A DNA stretch of 64,000 bases from NCBI RefSeq assembly GCF_018449475.1, contig NZ_JAHCQH010000017.1, positions 310,001 to 374,000 of the forward strand, read 5' to 3'. The DNA is from Ancylobacter radicis. GTDB lineage: Bacteria; Pseudomonadota; Alphaproteobacteria; Rhizobiales; Xanthobacteraceae. A program made the position numbers and the translations under genes. The number at the start of each line of letters is the position of its first letter. The stretch's first letter is position 1. The notes under the pieces were generated by a model, which did not search any database, had not been told where the DNA came from, and was given only the letters and a program-made list of their open reading frames with translations. Shown here in pieces: positions 1-6,964 of the stretch.

Positions 1-168
1 CAGCTTGGGAAACACCACCACGGAGGCGATGGCATAGACGAAGAAATCGAAGAACTCGGAGGCGCGGCCGATAACCACGCCGACGGCGATCTCACCGGGG
101 CGGACCTCACCGTCATGAGCATTGATCTGCCGGGCGTCGCGCTCAAGCGTCGTGGTTGGACTCGTCAT
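1..168 (-). CDS. MFS transporter, N-terminal part (runs off left edge)
   Basis: Reading the minus strand from an ATG at 168 gives 56 residues without a stop up to the window edge. After a polar N-terminus of about 25 residues comes a glycine-rich first membrane segment containing GRASEFFDFFVYAIASVV. This matches the first helix of metabolite:H+ symporter (MHS) type major facilitator transporters, where the G-R-x-x-E-F-F-D-F pattern is typical. The gene is divergent from the cyo operon with about 150 bp between the two starts. Substrate cannot be judged from this fragment. The rest of the gene lies outside the window. Confidence 0.8.
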   Translation of the reverse strand, partial: MTSPTTTLERDARQINAHDGEVRPGEIAVGVVIGRASEFFDFFVYAIASVVVFPKL

Positions 169-217
169 AGATCTGCACCGAAATGGAATAGATTTAATTT
201 ATACTGCTGCGCCACAG

Positions 218-268
218 CCGGCCTTTCGGCATCGCACGGCACGGTTAGCACCGTTATCGAAAGGCCGG
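218..268. promoter_or_regulatory. Nested stem-loop in the MFS/cyoA intergenic region
   Basis: CCGGCCTTTCG (218-228) and CGAAAGGCCGG (258-268) are perfect 11-bp inverted arms. Inside the 29-nt loop lies a second small hairpin, ACGGT-TAGC-ACCGT (241-254). It sits about 50 bp upstream of the cyoA ATG and about 50 bp upstream of the divergent MFS start. It could be a structured leader of either transcript or an operator. There is no T-tract, so a simple terminator is unlikely. I do not recognise it as a known riboswitch. Confidence 0.55.
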
Positions 269-318
269 GATGCGACACTTCGACATTGCACATTCTGCTT
301 GATATTGGAATTGCTGCG

Positions 319-1590
319 ATGCAGCTATTAGCGCCAAGAGCGGAACCTCCACAGGTATACATTACGTTGCGTTGCCTTCGTCTCATAGCACTGCTGCCAC
401 TGGTCGCCTGTCTGGGCGGCTGCAACTTCGTCGTGCTGGCCCCCACCGGGGATATCGCTGCACAGCAGCGAGACCTGCTGGTGGTGTCCACGCTGCTGAT
501 GCTGCTGATCATCATTCCGGTGATGGCGCTGACGGCGTTCTTCGCCTGGAAATACCGGGCCTCGAACACCGATGCGCCCTATGAGCCGGAATGGAGCCAC
601 TCCACCCAGATGGAGCTGGTGATCTGGTCGGCGCCGCTGCTCATCATCATCTGCCTGGGCGCGCTGACCTGGATGGGCACCCATCTGCTCGATCCGTACC
701 GCCCGCTGGACCGCATCTCCGCCGACACGGCGGTGCCGGCGGAGATGACGCCGCTCGATGTCGAGGTGGTCGCGCTCGACTGGAAATGGCTGTTCATCTA
801 TCCCGAGCAGGGCATCGCCACGGTCAATGATCTCGCCGCACCGGTCGGCCGGCCGATCCGCTTCCGCATCACCTCCTCCTCGGTGATGAACGCCTTCTAC
901 GTGCCGACGCTGGCGGGCATGATCTACGCCATGCCGGGAATGCACACGGAGCTGCACGCCATCGCCAACAGCCCGGTGGAATCGCGCGGCTTCTCGGCCA
1001 ATTACAGCGGCGCCGGCTTCTCCGGCATGTTCTTCCGCTTCCGTGGCCTGCCCGAGGCAGATTTCGATGCGTGGGTCGCGCAGGCCAAGCAGGCGCCGGA
1101 CGCCCTCACCCGCGCCGCCTATCTCGAACTCGAAAAGCCCAGCCAGAACGTGCCGGCGCGCCAGTACTCGGCGGTCGACCCGGCTTTGTTCGACGCCATC
1201 CTCAACATGTGCGTCGAGGACGGCAAGATGTGCATGAGCGAGATGATGGCGATCGACGCCAAGGGCGGCATGGGCATCGAGAGCGCGGCCGCCAACACGC
1301 TGCCGCTGACCTATGACAAGCATTCGCGCCGCGGCACCGTGCTCGGCGGGGCGCCCTCCTATGTGGCCGGCGTGTGCACGCCGGAGGAGGCCTCGCGCCT
1401 GCTCACCCTGTCCAGCGCCGCCCGTGCGCGCGCCCCGGTAAGCGATCTCGCGCCGGTGCTCGGCGCCGGCCTTCCCGTGCCAGGCCTTTCCGCGACCGGC
1501 CTTCCCGCCGCCGGCGCGTCCGCCCTCTCCCCGATCAGCCTGCCCGCGAGCGAGGCCCTTCCGGGCCCGCGCCGGCCCTCAAACTCCTGA
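319..1590 (+). CDS. cyoA: Cytochrome bo3 ubiquinol oxidase subunit II
   Basis: CyoA is the second core subunit of the proton-pumping heme-copper quinol oxidase in the inner membrane. From ATG 319 the product is 423 residues. A lipoprotein signal ends in L-G-G-C with Cys35 as the likely lipidated residue. Two membrane helices follow (about 49-73 and 95-116), then the periplasmic cupredoxin-like domain containing the W-K-W-L-F-I-Y-P segment. The protein is longer than usual for CyoA (about 300-320 residues), mainly because of an Ala/Pro/Leu-rich C-terminal tail of about 60 residues. The start is uncertain: a TTG at 367 would give a more typical 19-residue lipoprotein signal, and neither site has a strong ribosome site. 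cyoB begins 7 bp after the stop. Confidence 0.93.
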   Translation: MQLLAPRAEPPQVYITLRCLRLIALLPLVACLGGCNFVVLAPTGDIAAQQRDLLVVSTLLMLLIIIPVMALTAFFAWKYRASNTDAPYEPEWSHSTQMELVIWSAPLLIIICLGALTWMGTHLLDPYRPLDRISADTAVPAEMTPLDVEVVALDWKWLFIYPEQGIATVNDLAAPVGRPIRFRITSSSVMNAFYVPTLAGMIYAMPGMHTELHAIANSPVESRGFSANYSGAGFSGMFFRFRGLPEADFDAWVAQAKQAPDALTRAAYLELEKPSQNVPARQYSAVDPALFDAILNMCVEDGKMCMSEMMAIDAKGGMGIESAAANTLPLTYDKHSRRGTVLGGAPSYVAGVCTPEEASRLLTLSSAARARAPVSDLAPVLGAGLPVPGLSATGLPAAGASALSPISLPASEALPGPRRPSNS

Positions 1591-1597
1591 CGGCATC

Positions 1598-3607
1598 ATG
1601 AGCGCATCACCCACCATCGAGCCGAGCTTCCTGTTCGGCCGGCTGACCCTTGAGGCCATCCCCTATCACGAGCCGATTCTGGTCGCGACCTTCGCCGTCG
1701 TCGCCCTGGGCGGCATCGCGGTGCTGGGGGCACTGACCTATTTCCGGCTCTGGGGCTATCTCTGGCGCGAATGGTTCACCAGCGTGGACCACAAGAAGAT
1801 CGGCATCATGTACATGGTGCTCGGCACCATCATGCTGCTGCGCGGCTTCGCCGACGCCATCATGATGCGCCTCCAGCAGGCCCTGGCCTTTGGCGGCTCC
1901 GACGGCTACCTGCCGGCGCATCATTACGATCAGGTGTTCACCGCCCATGGCGTGATCATGATCTTCTTCGTGGCCATGCCCATGGTCACCGGGCTGATGA
2001 ACTTCGTGGTGCCGCTGCAGATCGGCGCGCGCGACGTCTCCTTCCCCTTCCTGAACAATTTCTCGTTCTGGATGACGGTGTCGGGCGCCGTGCTGGTGAT
2101 GACCTCGCTGTTCGTCGGCGAGTTCGCGCAGACCGGCTGGCTGGCCTATCCCCCGCTCTCGGGCATCGGCTACAGCCCCTATGTCGGCGTCGACTATTAC
2201 ATCTGGGCCCTCCAGATCGCCGGTGTCGGGACGCTGCTATCGGGCGTCAACCTGATCTGCACCATCGTCAAGATGCGCGCGCCCGGCATGACCCTGATGA
2301 AGATGCCGGTCTTCACCTGGACGGCGCTGTGCACCAACGTGCTGATCGTCGCCGCCTTCCCGGTGCTGACCGCCGTGCTCGCCTTGCTGGCGGCGGACCG
2401 CTACATCGGCACCAACTTCTTCACGAACGACTTCGGGGGCAACCCGATGATGTACGTGAACCTGATCTGGATCTGGGGTCACCCCGAGGTCTACATCCTG
2501 ATCCTGCCGGCCTTCGGCATCTTCTCGGAGGTCACCTCGACATTCTCCGGCAAGCGGCTGTTCGGCTACACCTCGATGGTCTACGCCACCGTCGTCATCA
2601 CCATCCTGTCCTACCTCGTCTGGCTGCACCACTTCTTCACCATGGGGTCGGGCGCCAGCGTCAATTCCTTCTTCGGCATCACCACCATGATCATCTCGAT
2701 CCCGACGGGAGCGAAGATGTTCAACTGGCTGTTCACGATGTATCGCGGCCGCATCCGCTTCGAGCTGCCGATGATGTACACGGTCGCCTTCATGCTGATC
2801 TTCGTGATCGGCGGCATGACCGGCGTGCTGCTCGCCGTGCCCCCGGCCGACTTCGTGCTGCACAACTCGCTGTTCCTGATCGCCCATTTCCACAATGTGA
2901 TCATCGGCGGCGTGCTGTTCGGCATGTTCGCGGGCATCGCCTTCTGGTGGCCCAAGGCGTTCGGCTTCAAGCTCGATCCGTTCTGGGGCAAGATGTCGTT
3001 CTGGTTCTGGGTGGTCGGCTTCTTCTTCGCCTTCATGCCGCTCTATGTGCTCGGCCTGATGGGCGTGACCCGCCGCCTGCGCGTGTTCGACGATCCCTCG
3101 CTGCACATCTGGTTCCTGATCGCCGGCTTCGGTGCCGTGCTCATCGCCTGCGGCATCGGCTCCTTCCTGATCCAGATCGGCGTCTCGATCCTGCGCCGCG
3201 AGCAGCTGCGCGACACCACCGGCGACCCGTGGAACGCCCGCACGCTGGAATGGGCGACCTCCTCGCCGCCGCCGGCCTACAACTTCGCCTTCACCCCCGT
3301 CGTGCATGATCTCGATGCGTGGTGGGACATGAAGCAGCGCGGCTATACCCGCCCGCTGACCGGCTTCAAGCCGATCCACATGCCGCGCAGCTCCGGCGCG
3401 GGGCCGATCCTCGCCGGCTTCAGCATCGTGCTCGGCTTCGCGCTGATCTGGTACATCTGGTGGCTCGCCGCGCTGGCCTTCATCGGCCTCATCGGCACCG
3501 CCATCGGCCACACCTTCAACTACAACCGCGACTTCGACATTCCCGCCGAGGAGGTCGCCCGGACCGAGGACGAGCGCACGCGGCAGCTCGCGCAGGTGAA
3601 CGCATGA
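1598..3607 (+). CDS. cyoB: Cytochrome bo3 ubiquinol oxidase subunit I
   Basis: This is the catalytic subunit carrying heme b, heme o3 and CuB, reducing O2 to water while pumping protons. It has 669 residues, the usual CyoB length. The metal ligands are visible: His117 (in HGVIMIFF) and His432 for low-spin heme; His295, His344 and His345 for CuB (WGHPEVY, HHFFTMG); and His430 (HFHN) for the high-spin heme. Tyr299 is placed for the His-Tyr cross-link, and Glu297 is the D-channel glutamate. The stop codon overlaps the cyoC start as ATGA, which suggests translational coupling. Having CyoA without CuA ligands and the CyoC/D partners identifies a quinol rather than a cytochrome c oxidase. Confidence 0.97.
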   Translation: MSASPTIEPSFLFGRLTLEAIPYHEPILVATFAVVALGGIAVLGALTYFRLWGYLWREWFTSVDHKKIGIMYMVLGTIMLLRGFADAIMMRLQQALAFGGSDGYLPAHHYDQVFTAHGVIMIFFVAMPMVTGLMNFVVPLQIGARDVSFPFLNNFSFWMTVSGAVLVMTSLFVGEFAQTGWLAYPPLSGIGYSPYVGVDYYIWALQIAGVGTLLSGVNLICTIVKMRAPGMTLMKMPVFTWTALCTNVLIVAAFPVLTAVLALLAADRYIGTNFFTNDFGGNPMMYVNLIWIWGHPEVYILILPAFGIFSEVTSTFSGKRLFGYTSMVYATVVITILSYLVWLHHFFTMGSGASVNSFFGITTMIISIPTGAKMFNWLFTMYRGRIRFELPMMYTVAFMLIFVIGGMTGVLLAVPPADFVLHNSLFLIAHFHNVIIGGVLFGMFAGIAFWWPKAFGFKLDPFWGKMSFWFWVVGFFFAFMPLYVLGLMGVTRRLRVFDDPSLHIWFLIAGFGAVLIACGIGSFLIQIGVSILRREQLRDTTGDPWNARTLEWATSSPPPAYNFAFTPVVHDLDAWWDMKQRGYTRPLTGFKPIHMPRSSGAGPILAGFSIVLGFALIWYIWWLAALAFIGLIGTAIGHTFNYNRDFDIPAEEVARTEDERTRQLAQVNA

Positions 3608-4251
3608 GCAGCGCCACGATGACCCAGGCCTCCGGGACCCCCGCCTCCGGCGAGGCGCCCGTCTTCTACGAGGTCGACGAGCACCCGCACCCGGAAGGCC
3701 ACAGCACCATGCTGGGCTTCTGGATCTATCTGATGAGCGACTGCCTCATCTTCGCGGTGCTGTTCGCCACCTTCGGCGTGCTCGGCGGCAGCTATGCCGC
3801 CGGCCCCGGCCCGAAGGACCTGTTCGACCTCGAACTGGTGGCGCTCAACACCTCGATGCTGCTGTTCTCCTCCATCACCTATGGCTTCGCCATGCTGGCA
3901 ATGGAGAAGGACCGGGTGAAGGTGACGCAGCTCTGGCTCGTCGTCACCGCCGTGTTCGGCCTCGCCTTCCTGTCGATCGAGCTCTACGAGTTCCACCACA
4001 TGATCGCGGAAGGCGCGACGCCGCAGCGCAGCGCCTTCCTCTCCGCCTTCTTCACCCTGGTCGGCACGCACGGCCTGCACGTCACCTTCGGCCTGATCTG
4101 GCTGGTCACGCTGATGGTGCAGGTCGGCCAGCGCGGCCTCGTGGTCGCCAACAAGCGCCGCCTGATGTGCCTGTCCATGTTCTGGCATTTCCTCGACGTG
4201 GTCTGGATCGGCGTGTTCACCTTCGTCTATCTCATGGGGATGCTGCGATGA
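3604..4251 (+). CDS. cyoC: Cytochrome bo3 ubiquinol oxidase subunit III
   Basis: CyoC is the COX3-family structural subunit of the quinol oxidase. The ATG at 3604 overlaps the cyoB stop by 4 bp, and the product is 215 residues. After a hydrophilic N-terminus of about 35 residues there are five hydrophobic segments, as expected for the short bacterial CyoC form. The conserved motifs [10 protein letters not shown] near the first helix, [16 protein letters not shown] and FWHFLDVVW are all present. The final ATGA is shared with the cyoD start. Confidence 0.95.
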   Translation: MSSATMTQASGTPASGEAPVFYEVDEHPHPEGHSTMLGFWIYLMSDCLIFAVLFATFGVLGGSYAAGPGPKDLFDLELVALNTSMLLFSSITYGFAMLAMEKDRVKVTQLWLVVTAVFGLAFLSIELYEFHHMIAEGATPQRSAFLSAFFTLVGTHGLHVTFGLIWLVTLMVQVGQRGLVVANKRRLMCLSMFWHFLDVVWIGVFTFVYLMGMLR

Positions 4252-4652
4252 GCGCCCACACCACCCCCGCGGCCGACCACGGCCACGATCACGCCCACGC
4301 CCACGGTCACGACGACCACGCCGAGCCGCACGGCTCGCTGCGCGGCTACATGATCGGCTTCGTGCTCTCGGTCATCCTCACCGCGATTCCGTTCTGGCTG
4401 GTGATGAGCGGGGTGCTCGGCAGCACCACCGCGACCGCCCTCGCCATCATGGGCTTCGCCGTGGTGCAGATCGTCGTGCACATGATCTATTTCCTGCACA
4501 TGAACTTCCGCACCGAGGGCGGCTGGTCCATGCTGGCGCTCGGCTTCACCCTCATCCTGGTGGTGATCACCCTCGCCGGCTCGCTGTGGGTCATGTACCA
4601 CCTCAACACCAACATGATGCCGAGCGTGCACGACATGCGGCAGATGCCGTGA
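4248..4652 (+). CDS. cyoD: Cytochrome bo3 ubiquinol oxidase subunit IV
   Basis: CyoD is the small subunit needed for assembly of the copper site in subunit I. The ATG at 4248 overlaps the cyoC stop. It has 134 residues with three hydrophobic helices and the conserved HMIYFLHM segment in the second helix. The N-terminus is unusually rich in histidine, with nine His among the first 28 residues arranged as alternating H-x-H. This could bind metal, but that is inference. It is followed closely by the SURF1 gene. No cyoE (heme O synthase) lies in this operon. Confidence 0.94.
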   Translation: MSAHTTPAADHGHDHAHAHGHDDHAEPHGSLRGYMIGFVLSVILTAIPFWLVMSGVLGSTTATALAIMGFAVVQIVVHMIYFLHMNFRTEGGWSMLALGFTLILVVITLAGSLWVMYHLNTNMMPSVHDMRQMP

Positions 4653-4717
4653 GCGGCGACGGGGTGCCTCCGCTGGCGCCCGACACCGATCCGACGCGGG
4701 ATAATGAGGCACGGCTG

Positions 4718-5443
4718 ATGGCCGCGCCTCACCGCTCGCCACTGATACACATTGGCCTGATCGTCCTCCTCACTGCACTGACACTCTGCTTCGCCGCGCT
4801 GGGCATCTGGCAGATCCAGCGGCTGGTCTGGAAGCTCGATCTGATCGCCCGCGTGGAGGCCAGAATCCACGCCGAACCGGCCCCTATACCGTCTCATGAT
4901 ACCTTCATGGCGGCCCGTTCGCCGGGCGACATGGAGTATCTGCGGGTCCGGCTCGACGGCCATTTCCTCAATGATCGCGAGACCTTGGTGCAGGCCGTGA
5001 CCGAGCTGGGCGGCGGCTTCTGGGTGCTCACGCCCTTTGTGACGGATGACGGCCGCATCGTGCTGGTCAATCGCGGCTTCGTCCCTCCCGAGCGTCGCGA
5101 CCCCGCCTCCCGCGCCGCCGGCCAGATCGCCGGCGAGACTCAAGTCGTTGGTTTACTTCGGCTTTCCGAGCCCGGCGGCGGATTCCTGCGCAGCAACGAC
5201 CAGGCCGCCAATCGCTGGTATTCGCGCGATGTCGAGGCCATCGCCCAAGCGCGCCAACTCGTTGATGTCGCGCCCTATTTCGTTGATTCCGAACGCGTGC
5301 CGCTGCCCGATGGGGCGCCGGTCGGCGGGCTGACGGTGGTGCGTTTCACCAATAACCACCTCGTCTACGCCCTCACCTGGTTCGCCCTCGCCGCCATGAG
5401 CGCCTACGCCGCCTGGCGCCTGCGCGGCGGCAACCGGCCCTGA
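4718..5443 (+). CDS. SURF1 family oxidase assembly protein
   Basis: SURF1 proteins are inner-membrane factors that assist heme insertion into subunit I of heme-copper oxidases. From ATG 4718 (GAGG 8 bp upstream) the product is 241 residues. It has the family topology: one N-terminal helix (LIVLLTALTLCFAALGIWQ), a soluble domain with G-F-W-V-L-T-P-F and V-L-V-N-R-G-F-V-P motifs, and a C-terminal helix (HLVYALTWFALAAMSAYA) preceded by the conserved N-N-H-L. A GTG at 4649 overlapping the cyoD stop would add 23 residues and is the alternative start. Its position after cyoD suggests service to this quinol oxidase. Confidence 0.92.
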   Translation: MAAPHRSPLIHIGLIVLLTALTLCFAALGIWQIQRLVWKLDLIARVEARIHAEPAPIPSHDTFMAARSPGDMEYLRVRLDGHFLNDRETLVQAVTELGGGFWVLTPFVTDDGRIVLVNRGFVPPERRDPASRAAGQIAGETQVVGLLRLSEPGGGFLRSNDQAANRWYSRDVEAIAQARQLVDVAPYFVDSERVPLPDGAPVGGLTVVRFTNNHLVYALTWFALAAMSAYAAWRLRGGNRP

Positions 5444-5488
5444 CGGCGGAGCGGCCGCGCCCGTCCGGCGGCGCCGTCAATGGGTTCT
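5442..5488 (+). terminator. Possible terminator after the cyo-SURF1 operon
   Basis: GACGGCG (5442-5448, overlapping the SURF1 stop) pairs with CGCCGTC (5472-5478). A weak T-rich run, TTCTTT, lies about 6 bp further on. The stem is GC-rich but the T-tract is poor and offset, so this is only a candidate. Confidence 0.35.
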
Positions 5489-5659
5489 TTAATACCTCCC
5501 GACTGACAAGGCGCCGTCGGGCCCATCGTCAGGCAGATCGTCGCGGCCTCCTTCTCTCTGCACGACGTGATTTCCGGGCCTCTTGCCGTCGCGGGGCTCG
5601 GCCCCACATGAGCGCGGGCGCTCCAGAACTCGGGCGCCGTCGAGTGGCCGGAGTATGAG

Positions 5660-5902
5660 ATGTCGCTGCGCTTTCTCCGTTTCGATCCGGAAACCGTTGC
5701 ATTATTAAGCCGTTGCATGACGCGCGCGGAGCAACAGGCCGGTATCCCCGCGGCCCATGAAGACGCACAGGATCGACGCACCCGCCTCGCCGCCGCCCTC
5801 ATCGAAGCCGCCGGCCGGGGCGAGAGGGACGAAGACCGGCTGGTCGATTTCGCGCTGCGGGTCGTACCATCATACCGTAACACAGCCTTCAGGCGGATGT
5901 GA
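5660..5902 (+). CDS. Small conserved-looking hypothetical protein
   Basis: This is an 80-residue frame with a GGAG 6 bp before the ATG. The product is soluble and likely all-helical, with the central run RTRLAAALIEAAGRGERDED followed by LVDFALRVVP. I do not recognise a named domain. The codon use and third-position GC resemble neighbouring real genes, and no other frame in this interval looks coding. It stands alone between the cyo operon and tRNA-Gln. The function is unknown. Confidence 0.6.
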   Translation: MSLRFLRFDPETVALLSRCMTRAEQQAGIPAAHEDAQDRRTRLAAALIEAAGRGERDEDRLVDFALRVVPSYRNTAFRRM

Positions 5903-5955
5903 ATGCCGGTAGCCGCATGAGGCGCTCTCAACCCGGCAGCCACGCCCCGACACGG

Positions 5956-5983
5956 CCCGCATTCAAAGTCCCGCATTCAAAGT
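5956..5983. repeat. Two-copy 14-bp tandem direct repeat
   Basis: CCCGCATTCAAAGT occurs twice head to tail with no mismatch (5956-5969 and 5970-5983). It lies 38 bp upstream of the ATG of the 39-residue gene at 6021. It may be a chance slippage product or a binding-site pair. Confidence 0.7.
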
Positions 5984-6020
5984 TACTGCACGCCCTGCCT
6001 TCCTTGGGTTAGGCTCCCTC

Positions 6021-6140
6021 ATGACCACCGCCGCAGCCCTACTCGATTTCGGCATTGACCCGCGCCTGATCTACGGCGCGATGTGGCTCGTCGTGATGGT
6101 GGGCGTCAGCGTCATCGTGCTGTTCGGATTCGGTGACTAG
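6021..6140 (+). CDS. 39-residue single-pass membrane protein
   Basis: This is a short frame from ATG 6021 to TAG 6140. An AGG about 7 bp upstream can serve as the ribosome site. The product has about 20 polar/mixed residues and then one strongly hydrophobic helix (MWLVVMVGVSVIVLFGF) ending in G-D. It resembles the many unnamed small membrane proteins of Rhizobiales. Nothing in it identifies a function. Its ribosome site and clean hydrophobic helix are the reasons to call it a gene. Confidence 0.5.
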   Translation: MTTAAALLDFGIDPRLIYGAMWLVVMVGVSVIVLFGFGD

Positions 6141-6223
6141 CACAGCGGACAGCGCGCAGTTTCGCCGCCGGCACAGGCCGGTTCCGCGACGGTTAAGCTA
6201 TTGAAATATCGAGAACCTTGAGG

Positions 6224-6297
6224 TGGCTGGGGGACCTGGATTCGAACCAGGACTAACGGAGTCAGAGTCCGCAGTTCTACCGTTAAACTATCCCCCA
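6224..6297 (-). tRNA. tRNA-Gln (anticodon CTG)
   Basis: The 74-nt minus-strand sequence folds as a complete cloverleaf with acceptor TGGGGGA/TCCCCCA, discriminator G and encoded CCA. The T-arm contains GGTTCGAATCC. The anticodon stem GCGGA/TCCGT encloses the loop CTCTGAC, giving anticodon CTG, which reads CAG (glutamine). It stands alone, with no other tRNA close by. Confidence 0.95.
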
Positions 6298-6760
6298 CCG
6301 AAGCGCCAAGGTCGGCGCTTTTCGGGGCCGTTCCGGTGGCCTGCTTGTCGCAAGCGCCGGGTCGGCGGCAGTGGCGGGGTCTATAGCGCCTCCCATCGGC
6401 GCGGTCTACCCCCTTGGCAGCGTCCATGACAGCTTTCCACCGTCGAGGTGAAAACCGGTGGAAATGGGCACCGACGCCGGCCTCCTTTGGGCTGGTCGAT
6501 CATGCCCGCGCTCACGACATGCCTCCCGCGCATGGAGGGGATGTGAAAAACGGACACAAGTGCCGTCAAAAGGTTTTATATTACCTCATTGAGCTAGATC
6601 GCCCCGCACCCCACACATGAAGCTTGATCAAAGCTGACCAAGGGGCCGCTTTACCCATGCGGAATGCTCAGTGCTGTCATGCAGCATATCGGCTTTTGCA
6701 ACGCACCAAATCGCTTATATTCCCTGGCATACAGAATGCCTTGAGAAATGGAGAGCTCAG
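6298..6760. other. Gene-free stretch with one clear inverted repeat
   Basis: No convincing coding frame lies in these 463 bp. The notable structure is a perfect 9-bp inverted repeat, TTTCCACCG (6434-6442) and CGGTGGAAA (6456-6464), with a 13-bp spacer. The part from about 6560 to 6750 is AT-richer, as expected for the promoter of the DUF1127 gene at 6761, but no strong -35/-10 pair can be picked with confidence. Confidence 0.5.
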
Positions 6761-6964
6761 ATGAGCACTTTTTCGCTGACCCACCGCACCGCCCCGGACT
6801 TCACCCGCTTCTTCGAAGGCGTCGTTGCCTTCTTCGAGGCCATTGGTGAAGGCCGCCGCATCGCCCAGCGTTACGAGAACCTCGCCCGCCTGTCCGACAC
6901 CGCTCTCGCCGCCCGCGGCCTGACCCGTCAGGAGATCGCCCGCGTCGCCGTCAACGGCCGCTGA
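6761..6964 (+). CDS. DUF1127-like small protein
   Basis: This is a 67-residue protein from ATG 6761, preceded by GGAGAG. The C-terminal half, with ENLARLSDTALAARGLTRQE followed by IARVA, is the arginine-rich helical pattern of DUF1127 (YjiS-like) proteins common in Rhizobiales. Some members of that family affect RNA turnover or phosphate and carbon metabolism, but nothing here shows which role applies. The gene runs tail-to-tail into pbpC and their 3' ends overlap by 14 bp. A frame extending upstream to 6671 is open but lacks a ribosome site. Confidence 0.8.
   Translation: MSTFSLTHRTAPDFTRFFEGVVAFFEAIGEGRRIAQRYENLARLSDTALAARGLTRQEIARVAVNGR

Noticed and set aside
2237..3511. 424-codon minus-strand frame inside cyoB
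   Set aside because: It lies wholly within cyoB, its product is a low-complexity Glu/His/Asp-rich string, and cyoB has all catalytic residues.
6414..6620. Frame in the gap after tRNA-Gln
   Set aside because: There is no ribosome site, the composition is odd, and it includes the inverted repeat. It is better left as non-coding.
6700..6740. Possible -10 box TATATT before the DUF1127 gene
   Set aside because: No matching -35 at proper spacing could be picked; several alternatives are equally weak.
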